Shown here: piece after piece, positions 1 to 7,876 of the stretch
Layout: every line of letters starts with the position of its first letter
Position numbering within the stretch: position 1 is the stretch's first letter
Assembly: GCA_017391665.1 (NCBI GenBank)
Contig: JAFOXS010000355.1
Location: 1-9,849 of the forward strand
Length of the DNA stretch: 9,849 nucleotides
Source of the DNA: Alistipes sp.
Lineage (GTDB): Bacteria; Bacteroidota; Bacteroidia; Bacteroidales; Rikenellaceae
Reading direction: 5' to 3'
Notes under the pieces: model-generated
Told to the model about the DNA's origin: nothing
Seen by the model: only the letters and a program-made list of their open reading frames with translations
The model's database searches: none
Made by a program: the position numbers and the translations under genes

Positions 1-69
1 ATTGAAGAAACGATAAACCTTCAAACGCCACGGCTGATGCACCTGAAAATATAAGCAAACAGTTTTCAT
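1..69 (-). CDS. GH57 family alpha-glucanase/alpha-amylase, N-terminal fragment (cut by window edge)
   Basis: Only the first 23 codons are inside the window. Translating the minus strand from the ATG at 69-67 gives a protein beginning MKTVCLYFQVHQPWRL and continuing in frame to base 1 without a stop. This is the typical start of cytoplasmic GH57 alpha-amylase-like proteins of Bacteroidales: a beta strand followed by the HQP motif, the first conserved GH57 region. GH57 enzymes are retaining alpha-glucan hydrolases, 4-alpha-glucanotransferases or branching enzymes with a TIM-like barrel, and this fragment cannot tell which activity is present. No signal peptide is seen, so a cytoplasmic role on stored glycogen is likely. 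The ATG lies 14 bp after the stop of the upstream GT4 gene, which suggests co-transcription with it and the debranching enzyme. The family call rests on a short but characteristic stretch and the matching neighbourhood. Confidence 0.8.
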   Translation of the reverse strand, partial: MKTVCLYFQVHQPWRLKVYRFFN

Positions 70-83
70 ATCTTGTGTTTTTA

Positions 84-1403
84 TTATTTTGCACATTCGT
101 TAATAGCATCCTCATATACGGTCTTAATCTTGGCAGCGGCATTATTCCACTTCAAGCCCGTAACCTCTTCAAGACCCTTCTCAGAGAACATCTTCGCCAA
201 AGCGGGATACTTCACAAAGCCATAGATTGCGTCAGCCATAGCATCCACATCCCAGTAGTCGACCTTCACGGCGTAGTCCAATACCTCGGCTACACCACTC
301 TGCTTCGAGATGATTGAGGGGACGTTTGCACGCATAGCCTCCAGGGGTGAGATACCGAAAGGCTCCGATACCGAGGGCATGATGTAGACGTCTGAGAGTT
401 GGAACATCTTATGTACATCGTCGCCCTTCAGGAAGCCGGTAAAGTGGAAACGGTCGGCAATACCCAGACGTGCCACACGGCGGATGACGTGGTTCATCAT
501 ATCGCCCGAGCCGGCCATAACGAAACGTACGTTAGGCACACGCTTGAGAACCTTGGCCGCCGCCTCGACGAAGTAGTCGGGACCCTTCTGGAAGGTGATA
601 CGACCGAGGAATGTCACGATCTTATCCTCCACACCACGCTCAGGCAACTCCTGCTCCTTCTCGGCAAAACGCACGGCATTGTGTACCGTTACGACCTTCT
701 CGGCGGGGATGTTATACTTCTCGATAACGATATTACGAGTAAGATTCGACACGGCAATCACACGGTCGGCAGCAGCCATACCGGCACGCTCGATCTCATA
801 TACGCGGGTATCGATATTGTCGCTTGACGAACGGTCGAACGACGTAGCATGCATATGCACCACCAGCGGCTTGCCCGACACGCGCTTTGCAGCGATACCT
901 GCAAAGTAGGTGAGCCAGTCGTGAGCATGGATGACATCGAACTGACCCTCCAGCTGACGTGCAACCTCGGCTGCAACAACAGCATAGCGGGCAACCTCCT
1001 CCATCAGGTTAGCACCATACTTACCCGAGAAAGTGTAGCGCTGTGTCCAACTGTCACCCTGCTTCTCCCAGAACTTGCGACCTGTGCGCTCGTAACCCTC
1101 ACGGTAGGTAGCAAACTCCTCGGGAGAGATATAGGGAACCATATTTGAATCGATGTGAATGAACGAAATCTTGCGCATGATGTCGTCAGCACCCTCGATC
1201 GAAGAGTCGCAGTAGCGTGCCTCCACGTCGCTGGCGTTGACCACCTTTACGAATCGCTCATCCTCGTCGCCCGACGCCTTGGGCATCACGAAGATAACCT
1301 CCACATCGTTACGTGCCAAGCCTCGGGTCATGCCATAGCATGCCGTACCCAAGCCTCCGGCAATATGAGGCGGGAACTCCCAACCAAACATTAATACTCT
1401 CAT
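84..1403 (-). CDS. GT4 family glycosyltransferase (glycogen/starch synthase-like)
   Basis: A complete 439-residue GT-B glycosyltransferase without signal peptide or membrane segment, so cytosolic. Visible in order: an N-terminal Rossmann-like half starting MRVLMFGWEFPP with the glycine loop GGLG (residues 16-19), as in starch synthases; HAHDW (159-163); the C-terminal half opening with GRITFQKGPD (267-276), whose Arg and Lys usually contact the sugar-nucleotide phosphates; and the EX7E nucleotide-sugar motif (E347 and E355 in SEPFGISPLE). GT4 retaining enzymes move a sugar from a nucleotide donor to an acceptor. Packed between a debranching enzyme (16 bp upstream) and a GH57 gene (14 bp downstream), this one most likely acts on alpha-glucan, as an elongating synthase or a maker of a primer or malto-oligosaccharide. 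Donor and acceptor cannot be read from sequence. The start is supported by the immediate MRVLMFGWEF strand and the tight spacing. Family sure, substrate inferred. Confidence 0.88.
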   Translation of the reverse strand: MRVLMFGWEFPPHIAGGLGTACYGMTRGLARNDVEVIFVMPKASGDEDERFVKVVNASDVEARYCDSSIEGADDIMRKISFIHIDSNMVPYISPEEFATYREGYERTGRKFWEKQGDSWTQRYTFSGKYGANLMEEVARYAVVAAEVARQLEGQFDVIHAHDWLTYFAGIAAKRVSGKPLVVHMHATSFDRSSSDNIDTRVYEIERAGMAAADRVIAVSNLTRNIVIEKYNIPAEKVVTVHNAVRFAEKEQELPERGVEDKIVTFLGRITFQKGPDYFVEAAAKVLKRVPNVRFVMAGSGDMMNHVIRRVARLGIADRFHFTGFLKGDDVHKMFQLSDVYIMPSVSEPFGISPLEAMRANVPSIISKQSGVAEVLDYAVKVDYWDVDAMADAIYGFVKYPALAKMFSEKGLEEVTGLKWNNAAAKIKTVYEDAINECAK

Positions 1404-1419
1404 CCTATAATCGTTTTAT

Positions 1420-3408
1420 CTATTTCTTCTTGCGTACACACTTCTTTGCGGGCTTCTCTCCCTTCTCCTTTGCTACGCTCTTCTTCCACTGCTCAATGAG
1501 TGAATGGATATAGAGCAGACCGCCTACACTTGTTGCCTGTGAGAGACAACCACGCGCGCGGAAGGGAGGATCTCCCTCGAAGCACTCGCTCACCGAGCCG
1601 ATACATGAGGTCTGAATCTCTGTCTCGAAACCTGAGAGCAACTCCTCAGCCGATGGCAGGAAGCGCTCGCCAGCAATTGCAAAGCAAGCCTTGGTATAGA
1701 ACATCAGAGGCCATACCCATGTAGAACCGTTACGTGAAGCAAGATCCTGCGAATGCTGATCCTCGCCATATGAAGGCTCATAGAAGGGGTTATGCGGAGA
1801 GAGTGAACGAACTCCGCGAGGGGTAAGCAGGTGACGGCGCACTACGGCCAGCGTATCCATCAACTGCTCCTCGTTGAGCATCGTGTAATCCAATCCACAT
1901 GCCACAAGCATATTTGCACGGCGATATTTATTGACCTCGTAGTCGTTTACATAGTCGGCCAGATAACCATCCTCCAGCCAGAACTTCTCAATAAATGATT
2001 TCTGGATCTTGGCAGGCATCGCATACCAGCGATCAACGAACTCCTTATCCTTATATTTACGGGCCAATGCAAGCGTATAGCACACGGCATTGTACCACAA
2101 AGCCTCGATCTCTACTGCATAACCGGCACGCTGTGCTACGGGACGGCCATCAACCTTGGTATTCATCCAGGTGAGGCACTCACCCTCGGCAGCAGCCCAC
2201 ACCAATCCGTTGTCGTGCAATACGACACGATCGCCAAAGCCGCGGCGGTAAGCCTCCAGCACTGACTTCATAGCCTCGCCATAGCGCTCCCACAACTTCT
2301 TTGCAGTGATGTGCTTCTCCAGATTCTGCAGCGTCCAGTAGAACCACAGCGGTGCGTCGGCAGCACCCCATGCTGAAGCCGAACCTGAGAAACAGCCATC
2401 GTGCATCTGGCTAACCATCGTATCGAGTACATCCAAACAATCCTCCTTATAGTTCTGCTCAAGCACGATACCAGGCAGTGAGATAAGGGTATCGCGACCT
2501 ACTGTACCATACCAGGGATAGCCCGCAATCATCTCGGTGCGGCCACCCGGACGGCGCACGATAAACTGACGTGCCGAATGGTGCAGACAGCTAAGGAAGT
2601 CAATCTTATGAGTACGACGGGCGATTGAGGCCTCGTAGATCTGCGAGATAGTCTCATTGGTTGCCATCTCGTCGGTAGCAGCCGAGAAGATTACGCTCTC
2701 ACCCTTCTTGATGGGCATCTCGAAATAACCCGTAGTGAGCAGATCCTCATAACCGTCGTAACCGCGCTTGATCTCCTCGGGGTACTCGAAGTCGTAGTAC
2801 CAGTCGGGAGCAGCGACAAATTCTGCGTCGGCCTTATTGGTCTGCAGGTAGAGCCAGGGGTAACCCTCATAGAGCTTACACTTGACACCGCCAGCAACAG
2901 GATACGAACGACCATTGGCCTCCATGTTTGCCTTCGAGAGCGAATGCTTGTTACGGAAAGCAAAGAAGGGACGCAGGCGGAGTGTAGTATCCGAGTGAGC
3001 ATCGACAAGCGTGTAGCGGATCATGAGCTGCGTGCGCTTATGAATCCACAGCAACTCCTTACGCAAGACAACACCACCCACACGATAGGTGATCGTAGGG
3101 GTAGGAGTATATTTGAAATCGGTGATATACTTATGGCCGCGGGGCTCATATACACCACGATAGCGATGCAAGGCCAGATTGAAAGACTGGTCGTGCTGGA
3201 TAATGGTCTCATCAAGCGAAGAGAGCAGGACATAAGCCTCGTCGCTCTCGTTAATGGGAGCAACCATCAGGCCATGGTACTTGCGAGTATTACAACATAC
3301 GATCGTTGTACTCATATAACCGCCCTTACGGTCGGTTGCCAGCATTTCGCGTTGCAACGAATACTCGAGGTTACCTAACTCACTCTTGTCAAATGTTAGT
3401 GCCGACAT
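1420..3408 (-). CDS. Glycogen debranching enzyme (amylo-alpha-1,6-glucosidase, GDE type)
   Basis: A complete 662-residue cytosolic protein of the bacterial/archaeal GDE family. It removes alpha-1,6 branch stubs left when phosphorylase shortens glycogen outer chains. The N-terminal beta-rich substrate domain (GDE_N type) spans about residues 10-240 and includes CCNTRKYHGLMVAP (38-51). The C-terminal (alpha/alpha)6-barrel domain (GDE_C type, about 270-640) shows AGYPWYGTVGRDTLISLPG (295-313), TWMNTKVDG (413-421), the VEIEALWYNA stretch (432-441), and SECFEGDPPFRARGC (607-621), matching conserved family blocks with acidic catalytic candidates. At 662 residues it lacks room for the separate transferase half of the eukaryotic double-headed enzyme; whether it also has transferase activity is open. 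The end is Lys-rich (642-662, KKSVAKEKGEK onward), beyond the barrel. It begins the likely operon with the GT4 and GH57 genes and lies behind the terminator of the fusion gene, so it needs its own promoter. The TAG stop is 16 bp before the GT4 ATG. Confidence 0.93.
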   Translation of the reverse strand: MSALTFDKSELGNLEYSLQREMLATDRKGGYMSTTIVCCNTRKYHGLMVAPINESDEAYVLLSSLDETIIQHDQSFNLALHRYRGVYEPRGHKYITDFKYTPTPTITYRVGGVVLRKELLWIHKRTQLMIRYTLVDAHSDTTLRLRPFFAFRNKHSLSKANMEANGRSYPVAGGVKCKLYEGYPWLYLQTNKADAEFVAAPDWYYDFEYPEEIKRGYDGYEDLLTTGYFEMPIKKGESVIFSAATDEMATNETISQIYEASIARRTHKIDFLSCLHHSARQFIVRRPGGRTEMIAGYPWYGTVGRDTLISLPGIVLEQNYKEDCLDVLDTMVSQMHDGCFSGSASAWGAADAPLWFYWTLQNLEKHITAKKLWERYGEAMKSVLEAYRRGFGDRVVLHDNGLVWAAAEGECLTWMNTKVDGRPVAQRAGYAVEIEALWYNAVCYTLALARKYKDKEFVDRWYAMPAKIQKSFIEKFWLEDGYLADYVNDYEVNKYRRANMLVACGLDYTMLNEEQLMDTLAVVRRHLLTPRGVRSLSPHNPFYEPSYGEDQHSQDLASRNGSTWVWPLMFYTKACFAIAGERFLPSAEELLSGFETEIQTSCIGSVSECFEGDPPFRARGCLSQATSVGGLLYIHSLIEQWKKSVAKEKGEKPAKKCVRKKK

Positions 3409-3530
3409 ATTAAATTTTTTGAGAAAATTACTTATCTATTGTAAAGTTAGTGAAAAATAATATAGATATAGCTTTCTTTTTGAAAAATAATTACGGTTTT
3501 CAATAAAAAAAGTCATTTTTCACCACAAAC
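3409..3530 (-). promoter_or_regulatory. Upstream region of the debranching-GT4-GH57 operon, no clean promoter
   Basis: This AT-rich stretch separates the terminator from the ATG of the debranching enzyme, so it should hold the operon promoter. The best -7 candidate on the minus strand is TAACTTTA (3449 to 3442), close to TAnnTTTG but lacking the final G, with no TTTG 19-21 bases upstream. Two TATTTTTC blocks (3489 to 3482 and 3459 to 3452) are also one base from the -7 consensus, again without a good -33 element. A promoter is inferred from context; its exact position is not determined. Confidence 0.35.
3451..3522. repeat. TGAAAAATAAT direct repeats with an inverted partial copy
   Basis: The 11-mer TGAAAAATAAT occurs at 3451-3461 and again at 3481-3491, exactly 30 bp apart. 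A related block in the opposite orientation, GTCATTTTTCA, lies at 3512-3522 and shares TGAAAAAT when read on the minus strand. The spacing of near three helical turns would put the two copies on the same DNA face, as for a regulator site upstream of the debranching operon. AT-rich DNA produces such matches by chance, so a regulatory role is only a possibility. Confidence 0.3.
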
Positions 3531-3572
3531 GAGACGAAAAAAACATTTCGGGCAGGCATTGCTGCCCGAAAG
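3531..3572 (-). terminator. Intrinsic terminator after the synthase-phosphorylase gene
   Basis: Bases 3546-3555 (TTTCGGGCAG) and 3562-3571 (CTGCCCGAAA) form a perfect 10-bp inverted repeat with a 6-base loop. Read on the minus strand, the hairpin begins about 20 bases after the TAA stop at 3591 and is followed by TGTTTTTTTC, a run of seven T. This is a textbook Rho-independent terminator facing the direction of the fusion gene. It should stop most transcripts before the debranching enzyme, splitting the block into two transcription units. Confidence 0.9.
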
Positions 3573-3590
3573 TTTTATCTACTCAACAGA

Positions 3591-6500
3591 TTAAGCCCAC
3601 TTTACAAGGGCGAAATCCATACGGTGGGGCAAGCGGTCGTTCTTGGGATATACACGCAATGCAACATCGAACGAACCCGTACGTGCAGGTGTATAATCGA
3701 TAGAGAATGTTACCTCCTGACCATTTACCGACTTTATCTCCAAAGGCTTGGTCGCTACCACATTTACGGGCTCGCCAGCCTCGATCTGCTTAGCTACAAC
3801 CAACTCCACGCCCAGATCCTCCGAACGCAAGTTTGCCACGTCGAGAGTAACCTCGTAGAGATATTTCTTATCAACGAAGATTGCCTCATTATCCAGCTCA
3901 ACGCGCTGAACACCAAGGATCTTCACATTATCCCATGCAGCCGATACCTTGCGCTTCCATGCAGCCATCTCGCGAGCCATACGGTAGTTGTTCTCCACCA
4001 TCTGCGCCTTACGAACAGCCAACTTATTGTAGAAACGATCCTCGTAGTCGATCAACTGACGGTTCATCGTAAAGTTAGAAGCGATATCAGCTACGCACTT
4101 CTTAACGGCTGTAACCCAACGGTGGGGAATGCCATCCTCGCCACGATCGTAGTACATGGGCACGATCTGATCCTCGATAGTATTGTAGATCATCTCGGCA
4201 TCGAGCTCATTCTGGAAGCCCTGGTCGGCGTATGAACGCTCCATAGGAAGCATCCAGCCAGCGCCCTCCTTGTAGCCCTCAACCCACCAGCCGTCGAGTA
4301 CAGAGAACTGCATTACACCGTTCATTACACACTTCTCGCCTGAAGTACCCGATGCCTCCAAAGGACGGGTAGGAGTATTCAACCATACGTCAACACCCTG
4401 AACCATGCGACGAGCCCGCTCCATATCGTAGTTCTGCAGGAAGATGATCTTGCCAACGAACTCAGGCATCTTCGATACCTCAACGATACGCTTGATGAGA
4501 TCCTGACCGGGGATATCGTGCGGGTGAGCCTTACCGGCGAAGATGAACTGCACGGGACGCTCCTTATTATTTACCAGTGCTGACAGGCGCTCCAGGTTTG
4601 TGAAGAGCAGGTGAGCACGCTTATATGTAGCGAAACGACGCGCAAAACCAATGGTAAGCACATCGGGGCGGATGCGCTCAACGATCTGTACCATCTGGCG
4701 AGGTGAGTCGCAACGCACCTGCTTGGGATCGCTGTAACGAGCACGGATGTGGTTGATCAAACGCTCCTTAAGTACTACGCGCTCCTTCCACAACTCGGCA
4801 TCGTCGATCTTGTGAACACCCTGCCATGCGGGGATATTATATACGTGAGAGTTGAAGCCCTCGGGGAAGTAACGCTCGTACAAACGACGAAGGTTAGACG
4901 CTACCCATGTGGGGAAGTGAACACCATTTGTTACGTAGCCGATGTGCAACTCATTCTTGAAGTAGCCAGGCCACATGTTACCCAGGATATCCTTTGACAC
5001 CTCGCCGTGCAACCACGATACGCCGTTAACCTCCTGTGACAGGTTACAAGCCAATGCCGACATAGAGAAACGCTCGTTGGGGTCGTTGGGGTTGGTCTTA
5101 CCCAGGTTGATGAACTGCTCCCATGTAATACCCAAAACATCGGGATAGTGCGACATATACTGACGCATCATTGACTCGGGGAATGCATCGTGACCTGCGG
5201 GCACGGGAGTATGTGTTGTAAAGAGCGATGATGCACGTACAACCTCCATAGCCTCCGAGAACGACAAGCGCTTCTTTGAGATGAGGTTGCGGATACGCTC
5301 AATACCGATAAAGGCTGCGTGACCCTCGTTGCAGTGATATACCTGCTGCTTGATACCCATCTTCTCCAGGGCGCGGATACCACCTACACCGAGCAAGAGC
5401 TCCTGCTTGAGACGGTTCTCCCAGTCGCCACCGTAGAGGTAGTATGTAATCTGACGATCCTCGTCGCGGTTTGCCTCATAATCGGTATCCAGAAGGAAGA
5501 GGTCGGTGCGACCTACCTGGCAACGCCATACGCGAGCCGACAAAGTACGGCCGGGGAATGCAATCTGGATAGTCACCCAGTTACCAGCCTCATCACGCAC
5601 GGGCGAGATGGGCAACTTGGCGAAGTTCTGTGCCTCGTATGTTGCAACCTGGCTACCCTGAGCCGAGAGCTGCTGAGTGAAGTAACCGTAACGGTACAGA
5701 AGACCTACGGCAACCATAGGAACGTTCTTATCCGATGCCTCCTTCAGGTAGTCACCAGCCAATACACCCAGACCACCAGAGTAGATCTTCAGTGATGAGT
5801 GCAAACCGTACTCCATTGAGAAGTAAGCGATCTTGGCGCTCTTACCATCGGGCTCCTCGGTCATATATGCCTCCAGCTGTGCGGCTACATTATCCAGACG
5901 AGCGAGGAACTCCTTATCGTTCTGCAGCTCGTTGATGCGCTCCAGTGTAAGCTTGTCGAGCAATGCGATGGGGTTGCGATCTACGGCGTTCCACAAAGTG
6001 GGGTCGATAGACTCGAACAAATCGCGAGCATCCTGAGTCCAGCTCCACCACAAGTTGCGAGAGATGGTCTCCAGCGCGCTCAGACGTGAAGGCAGACGCT
6101 TCTCCACCATCATACGGTGCCAAGAGGGCTTGTTAGAGGTGAGCTGCTGACGAACGAAGTTGATCTGCTCGGTGTAGCTACCACCATCCTCAGTTGCAGT
6201 GTTGCTGATGCGGGCTGTAGAGTTCTCCAAAGCCTCGGCATAGGCACGCTCATAGTGCTTGTAGAACTTCTCCCACAAGGCTTTCTTTGAGAGGTTGCAA
6301 GCACCCTGACGTACAGCAGCGAGCTGCTCCTGGTCGAGCTGCATAAAGCGCAACACGGCAGCTACGATCTGCTCAACAGCGTAAGCGTCGTTGTTGTCGT
6401 CGCGGCTGATAACCTCAACACCCTCGTGGTCGGCCTGCTTAACAGCCCAGAGACCGAAACCTGAGAGGTTTGATGTAATGGTAGGCACTGAGAATGCCAC

Positions 6501-7838
6501 TGACTCCAGCGGAGTGTAGCCCCAGGGCTCATAGTATGAGGGATATGCCGTAAGGTCCATACCTGAGAGCATCTCATAGTAATTCATATTGAACACACCG
6601 TCCACACCGTTCAGGTATGAAGGTACGAAGATAACCTTAACCTTAGAATCCTTCGACTCCAGCACGCTGCCACGGATTGACTGCGATACGGGATCCCACT
6701 GACGATTCTCGAGGTAGTGAGTAGAGTACTTCCACTGCTTCTCGTCGATAGCCTGTTCCTTGTCTGCGAGGTGACGAACCAAATCGGCACGGGGACCGTT
6801 GTTGGCAGCAGGAACGGTAACATAAGCCAGAATCTCACGATCCAGAGCGCATGAAGCCAGACGCTTCAATGACTCCATGAACAGATCCAGGCCCTTGTTG
6901 TGATACTCATAGCGACCGCTTGTACCGACAATCAGGGGCTCCTTCTCGAACTTGGTGCCGTAGCAAGCCTCGGCAACCTCGATCATAGCCTTGCGAGCTG
7001 CAGCACGCTTTGTGGTGTACTCTTCACCCTGCCATACGAAGTCGTTCTCGAAGCCGTTGGGAGTGATGTGGGTAACCTCGCGACCAAGCAGATACTTACA
7101 CTCGTTAGCCGTGATGTCGCTCACGGTAAGGAATGCATCGTGGTACATAGCCGCCATCTTCTCGATAGAGTGCTTTGCCGTCACGTTGTAGCGGCGAGCC
7201 AGGTCGTCAGCGTTGAACTTGTGCAGGTCAGAGTAGAGTGCAAGGCCATTGCCTGCAATGCAGCGACCCGCTACGGTTGCGTGTGTAGTGAAGACAGTTG
7301 CAACACCTGTGGCGTTCTTGCGGAGGTAGAGACCACCCGATGCGGTCATCCACTCGTGGAAGTGTGCTACCACCTTGTCTGCCGATGAGCAGAAGTTCTC
7401 AGCGTAAGACTTGATAACCATACCTGCAGCGTGGCCGAAGAGCACGGGCTCAACGTAATCCCACTGGCCAGAGATTGAGTCTACGTGATAATCCTCCCAC
7501 AAACGCTTCAGCACATCATCCTTCTGTGAGATGAGCGACTTGAAGTCGATAAGTATTGCAATGGGACGGCCCTCAACATTCCAGCGGCCTATGCGAACGC
7601 GGATACCCTCCTCATAGAGGCTCTCGCGCCAAGCTGTCATAAGTGTATCGTCAGCCTCAAACTCGGGGTTCTGGCTCTCCTGCATAAGATCGGGACCAAC
7701 GACGATGTAGTTATCGCCCATGCGCTTGGTAACCGTCAATGCCTTTGTTGCAATTACGGTGTGGATACCTCCCACCTTGTTGCATACCTCCCAACTCACC
7801 TCAAACAAGTGGTCGGGCATTTGATTCATGTTACTCAT
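3591..7838 (-). CDS. Fused GT3 glycogen synthase and alpha-glucan (glycogen) phosphorylase
   Basis: One uninterrupted frame of 1415 residues carries two enzymes. Residues 1 to about 545 are a eukaryotic-type GT3 glycogen synthase: LFEVSWEVCNKVGGI (11-25), HFHEWMTASGG (159-169), TTHATVAGR (184-192) and the EX7E motif in YYEPWGYTPLE (E437, E445). GT3 synthases usually use UDP-glucose to extend alpha-1,4 chains. A linker at about 540-575 follows. Residues about 578-690 hold a DUF3417-like N-terminal region (ISRNLWWSW, 592-600; SMEYGLHSS, 674-682) leading into the phosphorylase: HCNEGHAAF (835-843), TTHTPVPAGHDAF (874-886) and the pyridoxal phosphate site EASGTSGEK with Lys1169. Phosphorylase releases glucose-1-phosphate from chain ends. 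The last ~115 residues (1300-1415) look like a beta-sandwich extension. Each half is full family length, so neither looks decayed. No signal peptide. Start: the first ATG fits the leader, but Met4 and Met7 are also possible. It has its own promoter and terminator. Confidence 0.93.
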   Translation of the reverse strand: MSNMNQMPDHLFEVSWEVCNKVGGIHTVIATKALTVTKRMGDNYIVVGPDLMQESQNPEFEADDTLMTAWRESLYEEGIRVRIGRWNVEGRPIAILIDFKSLISQKDDVLKRLWEDYHVDSISGQWDYVEPVLFGHAAGMVIKSYAENFCSSADKVVAHFHEWMTASGGLYLRKNATGVATVFTTHATVAGRCIAGNGLALYSDLHKFNADDLARRYNVTAKHSIEKMAAMYHDAFLTVSDITANECKYLLGREVTHITPNGFENDFVWQGEEYTTKRAAARKAMIEVAEACYGTKFEKEPLIVGTSGRYEYHNKGLDLFMESLKRLASCALDREILAYVTVPAANNGPRADLVRHLADKEQAIDEKQWKYSTHYLENRQWDPVSQSIRGSVLESKDSKVKVIFVPSYLNGVDGVFNMNYYEMLSGMDLTAYPSYYEPWGYTPLESVAFSVPTITSNLSGFGLWAVKQADHEGVEVISRDDNNDAYAVEQIVAAVLRFMQLDQEQLAAVRQGACNLSKKALWEKFYKHYERAYAEALENSTARISNTATEDGGSYTEQINFVRQQLTSNKPSWHRMMVEKRLPSRLSALETISRNLWWSWTQDARDLFESIDPTLWNAVDRNPIALLDKLTLERINELQNDKEFLARLDNVAAQLEAYMTEEPDGKSAKIAYFSMEYGLHSSLKIYSGGLGVLAGDYLKEASDKNVPMVAVGLLYRYGYFTQQLSAQGSQVATYEAQNFAKLPISPVRDEAGNWVTIQIAFPGRTLSARVWRCQVGRTDLFLLDTDYEANRDEDRQITYYLYGGDWENRLKQELLLGVGGIRALEKMGIKQQVYHCNEGHAAFIGIERIRNLISKKRLSFSEAMEVVRASSLFTTHTPVPAGHDAFPESMMRQYMSHYPDVLGITWEQFINLGKTNPNDPNERFSMSALACNLSQEVNGVSWLHGEVSKDILGNMWPGYFKNELHIGYVTNGVHFPTWVASNLRRLYERYFPEGFNSHVYNIPAWQGVHKIDDAELWKERVVLKERLINHIRARYSDPKQVRCDSPRQMVQIVERIRPDVLTIGFARRFATYKRAHLLFTNLERLSALVNNKERPVQFIFAGKAHPHDIPGQDLIKRIVEVSKMPEFVGKIIFLQNYDMERARRMVQGVDVWLNTPTRPLEASGTSGEKCVMNGVMQFSVLDGWWVEGYKEGAGWMLPMERSYADQGFQNELDAEMIYNTIEDQIVPMYYDRGEDGIPHRWVTAVKKCVADIASNFTMNRQLIDYEDRFYNKLAVRKAQMVENNYRMAREMAAWKRKVSAAWDNVKILGVQRVELDNEAIFVDKKYLYEVTLDVANLRSEDLGVELVVAKQIEAGEPVNVVATKPLEIKSVNGQEVTFSIDYTPARTGSFDVALRVYPKNDRLPHRMDFALVKWA

Positions 7839-7876
7839 AAAATATTTCTGTTAGTTATGATTCTATTATATATAAT

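Noticed and set aside
399..827. Plus-strand open frame of 142 codons opposite the GT4 gene
   Set aside because: Fully antisense to conserved GT4 sequence, with His/Thr-rich composition typical of a shadow frame.
3409..3590. Small gene in the gap between the fusion gene and the debranching enzyme
   Set aside because: The gap is AT-rich with many stops, and its content is explained by a terminator plus a promoter region.
3624..4235. Plus-strand open frame of 203 codons opposite the phosphorylase
   Set aside because: It lies wholly antisense to a well-supported gene, has no recognisable domain, and reflects the codon pattern of the real gene.
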